Source: Roseateles depolymerans (GTDB taxonomy: Bacteria; Pseudomonadota; Gammaproteobacteria; Burkholderiales; Burkholderiaceae_C). From it: a stretch of 64,000 nt of DNA. The position numbers and the translations under genes were made by a program. The stretch is taken from positions 1 through 64,000 of the forward strand of contig QFOD01000022.1 of NCBI GenBank assembly GCA_003241055.1, given 5' to 3'. The notes below the pieces were generated by a model that saw only the letters and a list, made by a program, of their open reading frames with translations, was not told the DNA's origin and made no database searches. Shown here piece after piece: positions 54,055 to 62,238 of the stretch (its first letter is position 1; each line of letters starts with the position of its first letter).

Positions 54055-55968
54055 ATGTTCGATTTCGTTCGCCAACACAACCGCCTGTTCCAGTTCATTC
54101 TGCTGATCCTGATCCTGCCGTCCTTTGCGTTTGTGGGCATGCAGGGCTATACGAGCATGATGGGGGGCGCCAATGCGGGCGTCGCCAGTGTGGACGGGCG
54201 CAAGATCACCCAGGCCGAATGGGAAGTGGCTCAGCGGGAACAGGCCGATCGCATCCGTCGCCAGAATCCCAATGTCGATGCCAAGCTGCTCGATACCCCG
54301 CAGGTGCGTCACCAGGCCCTTGAGGGCCTGGTGACCGAGCGCACGCTGCGTGCCGCAGCGGATCACCAGCACTTCACGGTGAGTGACGAGCGCCTGGCCC
54401 AGCTGTTCAAGGCCGATCCCGAGTTCGCTTTTCTGCGCAATCCGGACGGCACCATCAACAAGGCGATGCTGGCCGCCCAGGGCATGAGCTCGGCGATGTT
54501 CGTCGAGCGCCTGCGTCAGGATCTGGCCGTTCGCCAGGTGACTGTGGGCGTCGAGACCTCGGCCGTGGCCGGTGCCGCCTCAGTGAAGCTGGCTTTCGAC
54601 TCGCTGCTTCAGCAGCGCGAGATCCAGCTCCAGCGTTTCGACCTGAAGGACTACGTCGCCAAGATCAATCCGAGCGACGCCGAGCTGGAAGCCTTCTACA
54701 AGGAGCCGGCCAATGCCGCCAGGTTCCAGCTGCCCGAGTCCGCGCAGATTCAGTATGTGGTGCTCGACCTCGAGGCCCTGAAGAAGGACGTCAGCTTCAC
54801 CGAGGACGACCTGCGCAAGTACTACGACGAGAACGCGTCCCGCTACGGCGTACCCGAAGAGCGGCGCGCCAGCCATATCCTGATCAAGGTGGATCGCAGT
54901 GCGGCTGCCGATGTGCGAGCCAAGGCCAAGGCCAAGGCCGAGGAACTGCTGGCGCAGGTCCGCAAGAACCCGGCCTCGTTCGCCGAGGTGGCCAAGAAGA
55001 ACTCCCAGGACGAAGGCTCCGCAGCCAACGGCGGCGATCTCGACTTCTTCGGCCGTGGCGCGATGGTCAAGGAGTTCGACGCTGCGGTCTACGCGATGAA
55101 GCAAGGCGAGATCAGCAATCTCGTCGAGACCGATTTCGGTTACCACATCATCGAGCTGACCGGCGTGCGTGGCGGTGAGAAGAAGTCCTTCGAAGCCGTT
55201 CGTGCGGAGGTGGAGGGCGAGGTTCGCAAGCAATTGGCCCAGCGCCGCTATTCCGAAGCTGCCGAGCAGTTCGGCAATCTCGTCTACGAGCAGTCCGACA
55301 GCCTGCAGCCTGTCGCTGACAAGCTGAAGCTGCAGATCCAGACGGCGACGGTGCTGCGTCAGCCCGTGCCGGGCTCCAGTGGTGTACTGGTGTCGCCCAA
55401 GCTGCTGGACGCAGTGTTCGGTGTCGACTCCCTGCGCAACAAGCGCAACACGGAAGCCGTGGAGACGGCGCCCAACCAAATGGTCTCCGCCCGCATCGTG
55501 AAGTACGAGCCGGCGCGTGTGCCGGCGCTGGCCGACGTGAAGGACAAGGTGCGGGATCAGCTGGTTCGCAAGCTGGCGGCCGAGCAGGCCAAGAAGGCAG
55601 GCGAGGCGCGTCTGGCCACGCTGAAGACCAACCCATCGGATGCGACAGGTTTCGAGACGGCGATGACCGTGTCGCGCGCCCAGGCGCACGGCCTGACCCG
55701 AGCCCAGCTGGAGGCGGTCATGGGCGCCGATTCGTCCAAGCTGCCGGTGTCGGTCGGCGTCGTGGCTGACGATGGCGGCTATGTCGTCGCCCGCGTCAAC
55801 AAGGTGCTGCCGCGGGATCCGGCCATCGTCGACGACAAGCGCGCTGCGACGCAGTACGCCGCCGCGTGGGCCCGCGTCGAGAACGCGGCCTACATGGCTG
55901 CGCTGAAGGCGCAGTACAAGGCGGCAATAAAAGTTGCCGCTCCTGCATCTTCTGCTAGCGCGCCCTGA
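54055..55968 (+). CDS. ppiD: Peptidyl-prolyl cis-trans isomerase PpiD (SurA N-domain type)
   Basis: 637 residues. Membrane-anchored periplasmic chaperone at the Sec exit. A single N-terminal helix (FQFILLILILPSFAFVGMQGY) is followed by the SurA_N-like domain. A parvulin domain lies at about 270-370 (RRASHILIKVDRSAAADVRAKAKAKAEELL, NGGDLDFFGRGAMVKEFDAAVY, VETDFGYHIIELTGV). A C-terminal SurA-like part follows, and the length matches E. coli PpiD (623). It lies downstream of an HU gene, as in many proteobacteria (hupB-ppiD). Confidence 0.95.
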   Translation: MFDFVRQHNRLFQFILLILILPSFAFVGMQGYTSMMGGANAGVASVDGRKITQAEWEVAQREQADRIRRQNPNVDAKLLDTPQVRHQALEGLVTERTLRAAADHQHFTVSDERLAQLFKADPEFAFLRNPDGTINKAMLAAQGMSSAMFVERLRQDLAVRQVTVGVETSAVAGAASVKLAFDSLLQQREIQLQRFDLKDYVAKINPSDAELEAFYKEPANAARFQLPESAQIQYVVLDLEALKKDVSFTEDDLRKYYDENASRYGVPEERRASHILIKVDRSAAADVRAKAKAKAEELLAQVRKNPASFAEVAKKNSQDEGSAANGGDLDFFGRGAMVKEFDAAVYAMKQGEISNLVETDFGYHIIELTGVRGGEKKSFEAVRAEVEGEVRKQLAQRRYSEAAEQFGNLVYEQSDSLQPVADKLKLQIQTATVLRQPVPGSSGVLVSPKLLDAVFGVDSLRNKRNTEAVETAPNQMVSARIVKYEPARVPALADVKDKVRDQLVRKLAAEQAKKAGEARLATLKTNPSDATGFETAMTVSRAQAHGLTRAQLEAVMGADSSKLPVSVGVVADDGGYVVARVNKVLPRDPAIVDDKRAATQYAAAWARVENAAYMAALKAQYKAAIKVAAPASSASAP

Positions 55969-55998
55969 TTTTTAGGTTATACTTTTAGGCTCCGCTGC

Positions 55999-56075
55999 GG
56001 TGGCTGTAGCTCAGTTGGTAGAGTCCAGGATTGTGATTCCTGTTGTCGTGGGTTCGAGTCCCATCAGCCACCCCA
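55999..56075 (+). tRNA. tRNA-His (anticodon GTG)
   Basis: 77 nt including the extra 5' G (G-1 at 55999) that pairs with C73, a unique tRNA-His identity feature, and an encoded CCA. Anticodon GTG at 56033-56035 in loop TTGTGAT; anticodon stem CAGGA / TCCTG is perfect. The T arm is GTGGG-TTCGAGT-CCCAT. A strong terminator follows. Confidence 0.97.
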
Positions 56076-56084
56076 AGTAATTCG

Positions 56085-56116
56085 ACGGCCTAGCGTTCAT
56101 GACGCTAGGCCGTTTT
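56085..56116 (+). terminator. Rho-independent terminator after tRNA-His
   Basis: Perfect 12-bp stem ACGGCCTAGCGT (56085-56096) / ACGCTAGGCCGT (56102-56113), 5-base loop, then TTTTGTTTT. Confidence 0.92.
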
Positions 56117-56394
56117 GTTTTGGGCCTTCGCCGGGGGCGCTTGGCCGCGATGGGCGGATGGCACCTCGTCGGCAGATGAGCGCCTGGTGCGCTTCCCGCA
56201 CTGTGTTCGCCGATGATCCGCCGTGAGGCGGAAGACGCGGCCCGGCGAGCATCGCGCCGGGCCTGAGACATTCGCCTGCCGGCGCGGCGGGCCTGAGTGA
56301 TGGGCCTCCATAAATGGCGTTCTTGCGCATGCGCGTTCCTGCAGCGCCCCGATAGGCCTGGCAGGGCCGCGGGGCGCCACCTCGGCGCGAAGTT
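56117..56394. other. 278-bp gene-free stretch with small hairpins
   Basis: No credible gene on either strand; the short minus-strand frames overlap one another in different phases. Perfect small hairpins are present: TCCGCC-gtga-GGCGGA at 56217-56232 and GCCCGGCG / CGCCGGGC at 56240-56262. They could belong to a small RNA or to REP-like DNA. The stretch ends at the ECF-type promoter motif. Confidence 0.4.
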
Positions 56395-56422
56395 GGAATA
56401 AGCAGGGACCTTCCTTGTCTAC
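56395..56422 (+). promoter_or_regulatory. Candidate ECF sigma promoter, copy 1 (DUF4148 gene)
   Basis: GGAATAA (56395-56401), 15 bases, then GTCTAC (56417-56422). It matches copy 2 at 56911-56938 in 24 of 28 positions, with identical spacing. GGAAT-type -35 with a GTC-type -10 at 15-17 bp is characteristic of ECF sigma factors. It lies 94 bp upstream of the start at 56517. Confidence 0.7.
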
Positions 56423-56516
56423 ATCAGCACAGGGCCGCTACGCCTCGCGGGCGTACCGGCGCTGAGCGTCCCGCCCGTTGGCCGGACCTTCTGTCTCGAT
56501 GAACCGGAGTAGTCCC

Positions 56517-56876
56517 ATGCTGTTCAAGCAATTCACCCTGGCGGCCCTGGCCGTCATCGCCAGTTCCACCGCGCTCGCCCATGACAACCATGCCGCGGGC
56601 ACCGACAGCGTCGCCTATCAGCCCGTGGCCATGCATCAGCGCAGCCGTGCCGAGGTGATCGCCGATCTGGAGATCTACCGCCAGTCTGGCCTGGCTGCGC
56701 TGGACGGTCGTGATTCGCCCGAGGTGTATGGCCAGGCCTATCAGGATGCCCAGGCCCGCTATCAGTCGCTGCGTAGCTCGTCGCAGTTCGCGATGCGCGT
56801 GGCGCGCATCGCGCAGCAGCGCGGCGAGGCCACGACGCTGGCCGCCGGCGCGATGCCGAAGCAGCCGATGAACTGA
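56517..56876 (+). CDS. DUF4148-type small secreted protein
   Basis: 119 residues with a signal peptide (MLFKQFTLAALAVIASSTALA). The core SRAEVIADLEIYRQSGLAALD resembles the DUF4148 motif of many small periplasmic Burkholderiales proteins. The rest is helical with YGQAYQDAQARYQSLRSS. Function is unknown; relatives are often stress- or growth-phase-induced. A GGAG seven bases upstream supports ATG 56517 over 56499 and 56478. An ECF-type promoter copy lies upstream, so it probably belongs to the regulon of the sigma factor at 58893. Confidence 0.82.
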   Translation: MLFKQFTLAALAVIASSTALAHDNHAAGTDSVAYQPVAMHQRSRAEVIADLEIYRQSGLAALDGRDSPEVYGQAYQDAQARYQSLRSSSQFAMRVARIAQQRGEATTLAAGAMPKQPMN

Positions 56877-56910
56877 GCCGGCGCTGGCGCGCAGTCTCGC
56901 GCATGCCAGC

Positions 56911-56938
56911 GGAATAAGCCGCGACCTTGTTTGTCTAC
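56911..56938 (+). promoter_or_regulatory. Candidate ECF sigma promoter, copy 2 (DUF305 to anti-sigma operon)
   Basis: GGAATAA (56911-56917), 15 bases, then GTCTAC (56933-56938), nearly identical to copy 1. It sits 39 bp upstream of the DUF305 start and is the only evident promoter for the four tightly linked genes ending at 60206. It would therefore let the sigma factor drive its own gene. Confidence 0.72.
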
Positions 56939-56977
56939 TGTTTCAGGGTGGCATGGGCCGCCCCTCACGGAGTGCTT

Positions 56978-57412
56978 ATGACCCGCACGGGCAACACAAG
57001 AATCAATCGCGCCATGCGCCTGGCCCTGCGGGCGGGCGTGGTGGCCTCCGCGCTGGCCACCGCCTTCTGGGCGGGGGCGCTGACACCGCAGGATGCCTTC
57101 CGCAAGGAGAACGACTTGGCGATGGATCGCATGATGGCCGCGATGGACGTGAGGCCCTCGGGGGACATCGACCGCGACTTCGCGGCCATGATGATTCCCC
57201 ACCATCAGGGCGCCATCGACATGGCGCTCGCAGAGTTGCGCTACGGCAGCAACGAGCAGCTGCGGCGCATCGCCCAGGAAATCATCGTGGAGCAGCAGCA
57301 GGAGATCGCGGCCATGCAACTGGCCGTTGGCGCCAGTCTGTCGCCCTCCGCGCCAGCCCCCACCCAGGTCGCACCCGCCAGCGAAACCGCTGTGCATCAC
57401 CACTCGCACTGA
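56978..57412 (+). CDS. DUF305 family secreted/membrane-anchored protein
   Basis: 144 residues. An N-terminal hydrophobic segment (MRLALRAGVVASALATAFWAGA) serves as signal or anchor. The DUF305 (ferritin-like four-helix) motif is clear: FAAMMIPHHQGAIDMALAEL, then ELRYGSNEQLRRIAQEIIVEQQQEIAAM, including the metal-ligand pattern M-x-x-H-H. The tail ends HHHSH. DUF305 proteins often occur with copper-handling genes, so periplasmic metal binding is likely. GGAG precedes the ATG at 56978. The next gene starts 8 bp after the stop. Confidence 0.9.
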   Translation: MTRTGNTRINRAMRLALRAGVVASALATAFWAGALTPQDAFRKENDLAMDRMMAAMDVRPSGDIDRDFAAMMIPHHQGAIDMALAELRYGSNEQLRRIAQEIIVEQQQEIAAMQLAVGASLSPSAPAPTQVAPASETAVHHHSH

Positions 57413-57420
57413 AATCCGAC

Positions 57421-58878
57421 ATGCTGAAGAAACTCCTGCTCTGCACGCTGATCTCCTCGACCTTTGGCGCGCTGCCTGCGCTGGCCGGCCAGGCGCCCGG
57501 TCGCGCTGCCGATGCCGACACGCCGATCAGCCATCGTGACCGCGTCTACGCGGCCGAACAGTTCTCCAATACGCTGTCCGTCACCGATCCGGTGGACAAC
57601 CGGCTGCTGGGCGTGATCCGCCTGGGCGATCCGTCGCCGGGCAATTTCAGCCCGCTCTACCGCGGGCAGGTGCTGGTGCACGGGCTGGGTTATTCGCCCG
57701 ACCACCGCACGTTGGCCGTCGTGTCCATCGGTTCCAACTCGGTGACCTTCATCGACACAGCCACCAACACGGTCAAGCACACCACCTACGTGGGCCGCTC
57801 GCCGCACGAAGCCTTCTTCACGCCGGATGGCAAGGAGGTCTGGGTCACCGTGCGTGGCGAGAACTATGTGTCGGTGATCGACGCCGCGAGCTTCGAGGAG
57901 AAGACCCGCATCACGACGGCGGCGGGCCCGGGCATGCAGATCTTCTCGCCGGACGGCAAGTACGGCTATGTGTGCTCGTCGTTCAACCCCGAGACGGCCA
58001 TCGTCGAGGTGGCCACGCATCAGATCGTTGCCAAGGTCAAGCAGGACAGCCCGTTCTGCCCCAATATTGCGGCCACGCCGGACGGCAAGCAGGTCTGGTT
58101 CACGCTCAAGGATGTCGGTCGCACCATGGTCTTCGATGCCCGCCCGCCGTTCGGTGTCATCACCTCGTTCGACACCGGCCCGATCACCAACCACGTGAAC
58201 TTCGCGCGCACCCGGCAGGGCACCTTTGCCTATGTGACCGTGGGCGGCCTGAACCAGGTGAAGGTGTTCCGCACGGACAACTTCTCGCAGGTGGCGACCA
58301 TCCCGGTGGGCAAGCTGCCGCACGGCGTCTGGCCGTCGGGTGACGGCAGCCGCATCTACGTGGGCCTCGAAAACGCCGATGCGCTCGCAGCGATCGACAC
58401 GGCCACCAACACGGTGGTCGGCCAGGTGCCCATTGGCCAGGCTCCGCAGGCGATTGCCTACGTGCCCAATGCCGTGCCCGAGGGCAGCGATGGTCTGCAG
58501 AATCTGCAACCGCTGGGCGTCGCCGGACAGGTGGCCTCGTTGACGCTGGCCGACGCCGGCGACCCCAGCGCGGTGCGCACCAGCGTCTCGCTGTTCGACC
58601 AGGGCCTGCTGCAGGTGTTCCAGGCCTCCGTGACCGGGCTCAAGCCCAAGCAGCCCTATGTGGTGGCGTTGGCCGACAAGGCCGACGGCAGCGGCCCACT
58701 GCAGCCGCTCGCCAACTTCATGAGCAATCCGGCCGGCTCGGCCATCGTGAACGCGATCGGCCCGATCCGGCAGATCGTGCAGGCCGATGCAGCAGCGGCG
58801 CGGCGCTTCCTGGTGGTGGCGCCGGTGACCGACGGCAAGCCGGGGCAGCCGGTGCAGCTGCAGGTGGCAGTGCATTGA
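57421..58878 (+). CDS. Secreted YVTN/YncE-like beta-propeller protein
   Basis: 485 residues with a signal peptide (MLKKLLLCTLISSTFGALPALA). Seven-blade propeller repeats span about 40-350: VLVHGLGYSPDHRTLAVVS, SVTFIDTATNTVKHTTYVG, EAFFTPDGKEVWVTVRGENYVSVID, QIFSPDGKYGYVCSS, IAATPDGKQVWFTLK, HGVWPSGDGSRIYVGLENADAL and AAIDTATNTVVGQVPIGQAP. A separate C-terminal domain (about 370-485) of unknown type follows. Propellers of this class bind partners or metal cofactors in the periplasm. It is encoded between DUF305 and the sigma gene, within one operon. Confidence 0.9.
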   Translation: MLKKLLLCTLISSTFGALPALAGQAPGRAADADTPISHRDRVYAAEQFSNTLSVTDPVDNRLLGVIRLGDPSPGNFSPLYRGQVLVHGLGYSPDHRTLAVVSIGSNSVTFIDTATNTVKHTTYVGRSPHEAFFTPDGKEVWVTVRGENYVSVIDAASFEEKTRITTAAGPGMQIFSPDGKYGYVCSSFNPETAIVEVATHQIVAKVKQDSPFCPNIAATPDGKQVWFTLKDVGRTMVFDARPPFGVITSFDTGPITNHVNFARTRQGTFAYVTVGGLNQVKVFRTDNFSQVATIPVGKLPHGVWPSGDGSRIYVGLENADALAAIDTATNTVVGQVPIGQAPQAIAYVPNAVPEGSDGLQNLQPLGVAGQVASLTLADAGDPSAVRTSVSLFDQGLLQVFQASVTGLKPKQPYVVALADKADGSGPLQPLANFMSNPAGSAIVNAIGPIRQIVQADAAAARRFLVVAPVTDGKPGQPVQLQVAVH

Positions 58879-58892
58879 GCGAGGGCGCTGGC

Positions 58893-59426
58893 ATGGAACT
58901 CGTCGAGGCGCTCGAGCCCTTGATTCCGGCGTTGCGGCGCTATGCCAGCGCGATGGTGCGCGACCGCGATCTGGCCGATGACCTGGTCCAGGACTGCCTG
59001 GAGAAGGCCATCGCCAGCTGGCACACCCGCCGCAAGGTCGGGGACACGCGGCAGTGGGTCTTCGCGATCGCGCACAACCTCATCGTCAACAAGCTGCGCC
59101 AGGATGCCCGGCGCGGCCTGCACATCGATATCGCCGATGCGGAAGAGGCCAGCCTGGCCGTACCGGCCGCCCAGGAGCACCGGGTGCGTCACGGAGAATT
59201 GATGCAAGCCATCGCGGCCCTGCCGGAGGAGCAGCGCAGCGTGGTGCTGCTGGTGTCGGTGGAGGATCTCAGTTACGCCGAGGCGGCGCAGACGCTGGGC
59301 ATCCCGATCGGCACCGTGATGTCGCGGCTGGCGCGTGGCCGCGAGCGCCTGCAGCGGGCGCTGGACGGCGAGTCGGGCCGCAAGATTCAGGCACCGGGCG
59401 GCGCGCAGCTGCGTAGGATGAAGTAA
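58893..59426 (+). CDS. ECF RNA polymerase sigma factor
   Basis: 177 residues. Region 2 is ALEPLIPALRRYASAMVRDRDLADDLVQDCLEKAI with the DDLVQD core-binding motif, followed by RKVGDTRQWVFAIAHNLIVNKLRQ. Region 4 is ALPEEQRSVVLLVSVEDLSYAEAAQTLGIPIGTVMSRLARGRERL. No regions 1 or 3, so ECF type. GAGGG seven bases ahead favours ATG 58893; a TTG at 58875 that overlaps the propeller stop is the alternative. The anti-sigma gene starts 3 bp after its stop. It likely recognises the two GGAATAA-N15-GTCTAC sites. Confidence 0.92.
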   Translation: MELVEALEPLIPALRRYASAMVRDRDLADDLVQDCLEKAIASWHTRRKVGDTRQWVFAIAHNLIVNKLRQDARRGLHIDIADAEEASLAVPAAQEHRVRHGELMQAIAALPEEQRSVVLLVSVEDLSYAEAAQTLGIPIGTVMSRLARGRERLQRALDGESGRKIQAPGGAQLRRMK

Positions 59427-59429
59427 GCC

Positions 59430-60206
59430 ATGGCCAAGCAACCCACACCCACCCCCGTGCTGGAGGATGACCTCCACGCCTTCGTCGATGATGCCCTCGA
59501 TCCGGCCCGGCGCCGCGAGGTGCAGGAGCATCTGGACCGCCATCCCGGCGACGCCGAGACGGTCGCGCGGTTTGCCGCACAACGGCAGCTGCTGCGCTCG
59601 GCGCTGGCGCCGATTGCGGACGAGCCGGTTCCTGAGCGCCTGCGCGTGCAGGCATTGCTCGAGCATCGGCGACAGCCCAGCCCCTGGGGCTGGCGCATGG
59701 CCGCGGCCGTCGTGCTGGCGCTGGGGACGGGCACCTTTGGCGGCTGGCACATGCATGGCGCCATGGAGCCCGCCGGAGGCATTGCGCTGCTGGCCGGCGA
59801 GGCGCGCAGCAGCTATGCGTCCTATGTGACCGAGCCCGGCGCCGAGATGGACCGTGCCGGCCTGGTCAGGCTGGTGTCGAGCAAGCTGCAGCGGCCGGTC
59901 GAAATTCCTGATCTGGGCCCGTCCGGCTACCACTACGTCGGGGGCCGGCTGGTGTCCACCGTGCACGGGCCGGCGGGCCTGTTCTTCTACGACCGGACCG
60001 ATGGCACCCGCATGGCGGTGATGATCCGCCCCATGGCGCATGACAAGGAAGCGCCGATGATGGAGCAGAGTGCCGGCGATGTCGGCGGTTTCACCTGGGC
60101 GGCGCGGGGGCTGGGCTACAGCGTAGTCGGCACCGATGCGCCGCAGCAGCTGCACCCGGTGGCCGACGAGGTGCGCCGCCAGGCCCGGGCCTTGCCGTCG
60201 ACCTGA
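59430..60206 (+). CDS. Membrane anti-sigma factor (RsiW/COG5662-like)
   Basis: 258 residues. The N-terminal anti-sigma domain LEDDLHAFVDDALDPARRREVQEHLDRHPGDAETVARFAAQRQLL (shown here in family terms, about residues 10-55) lacks a zinc-binding HCC set. A membrane helix lies at about 88-108 (MAAAVVLALGTGTFGGW). A periplasmic sensor domain follows (about 110-258) with YHYVGGRLVSTVHGPAGLFFYDR and FTWAARGLGYSVVG. The expected role is to hold the sigma factor at the membrane until an envelope signal arrives. It is directly downstream of the sigma gene. Confidence 0.9.
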   Translation: MAKQPTPTPVLEDDLHAFVDDALDPARRREVQEHLDRHPGDAETVARFAAQRQLLRSALAPIADEPVPERLRVQALLEHRRQPSPWGWRMAAAVVLALGTGTFGGWHMHGAMEPAGGIALLAGEARSSYASYVTEPGAEMDRAGLVRLVSSKLQRPVEIPDLGPSGYHYVGGRLVSTVHGPAGLFFYDRTDGTRMAVMIRPMAHDKEAPMMEQSAGDVGGFTWAARGLGYSVVGTDAPQQLHPVADEVRRQARALPST

Positions 60207-60232
60207 GCCTGGCGTGGCGCAGCACGGCGCAC

Positions 60233-60844
60233 TTACCGGCGAGGCATGGCGTTGAGTGCCAGATAGATGCGCAGCGAGGCATGCGCGTCGTTGGCTGCGT
60301 ATTGAAGCTGCTGGGGGCTGAGCGTCGGGCTCGCCCAATTGGACGTGGTGGTCTTCTTGGACTTGGGCAGGCGCTCGCCAAGCACGATGGCCACTGCGGC
60401 CTTCAGGCCCACAGCCTGCTTGAATCCTAGTCGCTTCACCTGGTGGGAGAGGTCGACGGCGGGCTGTAGTTGCAGACCCAGACGGCGCTGCAGCAGCGGT
60501 TTGTCCGAGGCCAGCCCGAAGCCGACCTTCAGGATGTCCGGGGCCTCGATGACGGTGCGCAACAGCAGCTCCACGCCGCTGGCGGCCAGCGGCACGATGA
60601 AGCCCCGGTCCTGGGTGGCGAACTGGATGATGTCCGGTCCGTTGTGCGGCTGGCCGGCCTGGAATACCGGCTTGCTCTCGGTGTCGAAGCCGACGAGGCC
60701 GGCCTCGCGCATCACACGCTCGGCCGACGCCAGCTGGTCGGGCAGCCGGAGCACCTCGATCTGCGCCAGCCCCAGGCCGGCATAGGCCGGCAGCGCGGCG
60801 ATCTGTTCGGGGCTGGGGCGCTCGCGGGGCTCGGTGGATGGCAT
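60233..60844 (-). CDS. RNase D-like 3'-5' exonuclease (DEDDy)
   Basis: 203 residues. Only the exonuclease domain is present; no HRDC domains, so it is not full-length RNase D. DEDD residues: Asp and Glu in VGFDTESKP, Asp in the GFGLASD region (exo II), and YAANDAHAS (Y-x3-D, exo III). KKTTTSNWASPTLSPQQLQY gives the Trp-x-x-Leu context. Such short enzymes trim RNA ends. It is convergent with the anti-sigma gene. The substrate is unknown. Confidence 0.9.
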   Translation of the reverse strand: MPSTEPRERPSPEQIAALPAYAGLGLAQIEVLRLPDQLASAERVMREAGLVGFDTESKPVFQAGQPHNGPDIIQFATQDRGFIVPLAASGVELLLRTVIEAPDILKVGFGLASDKPLLQRRLGLQLQPAVDLSHQVKRLGFKQAVGLKAAVAIVLGERLPKSKKTTTSNWASPTLSPQQLQYAANDAHASLRIYLALNAMPRR

Positions 60845-60958
60845 CGGGGCAGTATGCCCCGGCCACGATGCGGGGTTGGCTGCCGTGCTCGAATAGCACC
60901 CTGGCCGCGGGCGCAGGCAAGACCTGGCGCCTGGCGGCGGCTAGCGACGGAGAGCCCC

Positions 60959-62011
60959 ATGGCGCATTGGCAAGATACCCGCATCCTCGACCTGTTCGGC
61001 ATCGAGCGTCCCCTGATCCAGGCGCCCATGGCAGGCGCTACCACGCCCGAAATGGTGATCGCCGTCAGCGAGGCGGGCGGGCTGGGCTCGCTGCCGGGGG
61101 CGCTGTTGACGCTCGATCAAATGCAGGCCGCACTCCAGCTCATCCGCGCGGCGACCCGCAAGCCGATCAACCTGAACTTCTTTGCCCATCAGGCGCCGCA
61201 GGCCGATCCCACAGCCCAGATGGCCTGGCGGGCCGCGCTGGCCGGCTATTACGTGGCGGAGGGGCTGGACCCGGCAGCGCCGGTGCCCTCGTCGGCCCGC
61301 GCACCCTTCGATGCCGCCTATTGCGAGCTGGTGGAGCAATGGCGGCCCGAGGTCGTCAGCTTCCACTTCGGCCTGCCGGCGCCCGAGCTGCTGGCGCGGG
61401 TGAAGCGCAGCGGCGCCCGGGTGATCGCCTCGGCCACGACGGTGGCCGAGGCCCGCTGGCTCGCCGAGCGCGGCGTGGATGCCGTCATCGCGATGGGCTG
61501 GGAGGCCGGCGGCCACCGGGGCAACTTCCTCAGCGACGACATGAACACGCAGGTGGGCACCTTCGCGCTGGTGCCTCAGGTGGTGGATGCGGTCGGCGTG
61601 CCGGTGATCGCGGCAGGCGGCATCGCCGACCGGCGCGGCGTGCGCGCGGCCTTGGCGCTGGGGGCGTCCGCGGTGCAGGTCGGCACGGCCTTTCTGCGCA
61701 CGCCGGAGGCGCGCATCCCGGACTTCCATCGCGACGCACTGCGCCAGGCGAGCGCCGAGGGCACGGCGCTGACCAATCTGTTCACTGGCCGTCCCGCGCG
61801 CGGACTGCTGAACCGGCTGATGCGCGAGCAGGGGCCGATGAGCGATCTCGCCCCGGCATTCCCCACCGCCGGGGGCGCGCTTCTGCCGCTGCGTGCCGTG
61901 GCCGAGCCGCAGGGCCGCACGGACTACAGCAGCCTCTGGGCCGGGCAGGCCGCAGCGCTGGCGCCGGAGATGGGCAGCGCCGCGCTGACGCGCCACCTGA
62001 CGGATCTCTAG
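60959..62011 (+). CDS. Nitronate monooxygenase family flavoprotein
   Basis: 350 residues. FMN-dependent TIM-barrel enzyme of the 2-nitropropane dioxygenase family. Features: RPLIQAPMAGATTPEMVIAVSEAGGLGSLPG at the N terminus, VSFHFGLP, VIAMGWEAGGHRGNF containing the catalytic His equivalent, VPVIAAGGIADRRGVRAALALGASAVQVGTAFL for the phosphate-binding loop, and FTGRPARGLLN. It detoxifies propionate 3-nitronate or similar compounds in known members. A GGAGAG precedes the ATG. A copy of the CAGGTCTTG 9-mer (reverse orientation) lies just upstream at 60918. Confidence 0.92.
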   Translation: MAHWQDTRILDLFGIERPLIQAPMAGATTPEMVIAVSEAGGLGSLPGALLTLDQMQAALQLIRAATRKPINLNFFAHQAPQADPTAQMAWRAALAGYYVAEGLDPAAPVPSSARAPFDAAYCELVEQWRPEVVSFHFGLPAPELLARVKRSGARVIASATTVAEARWLAERGVDAVIAMGWEAGGHRGNFLSDDMNTQVGTFALVPQVVDAVGVPVIAAGGIADRRGVRAALALGASAVQVGTAFLRTPEARIPDFHRDALRQASAEGTALTNLFTGRPARGLLNRLMREQGPMSDLAPAFPTAGGALLPLRAVAEPQGRTDYSSLWAGQAAALAPEMGSAALTRHLTDL

Positions 62012-62238
62012 GCTCCAAGGCCTCGAGCCGGCACGCATCCACCCGATGCGGTGACGGCCAGGTGCGCCGGGTCTCGATGCTGCAGGGGGTGACCTGGCGC
62101 CCCTGCCGGCCCGGCGGCTTTTCGGCATGGATGCTGCGCCGCAGCATTTCTGCATCGACGCGATGCGGCGGCACGGGCAGCCAACGGGCCGCTGCATCCC
62201 TATGCTGAACGGCATCCCAGCCCCCGCTGTCTGCCGCC

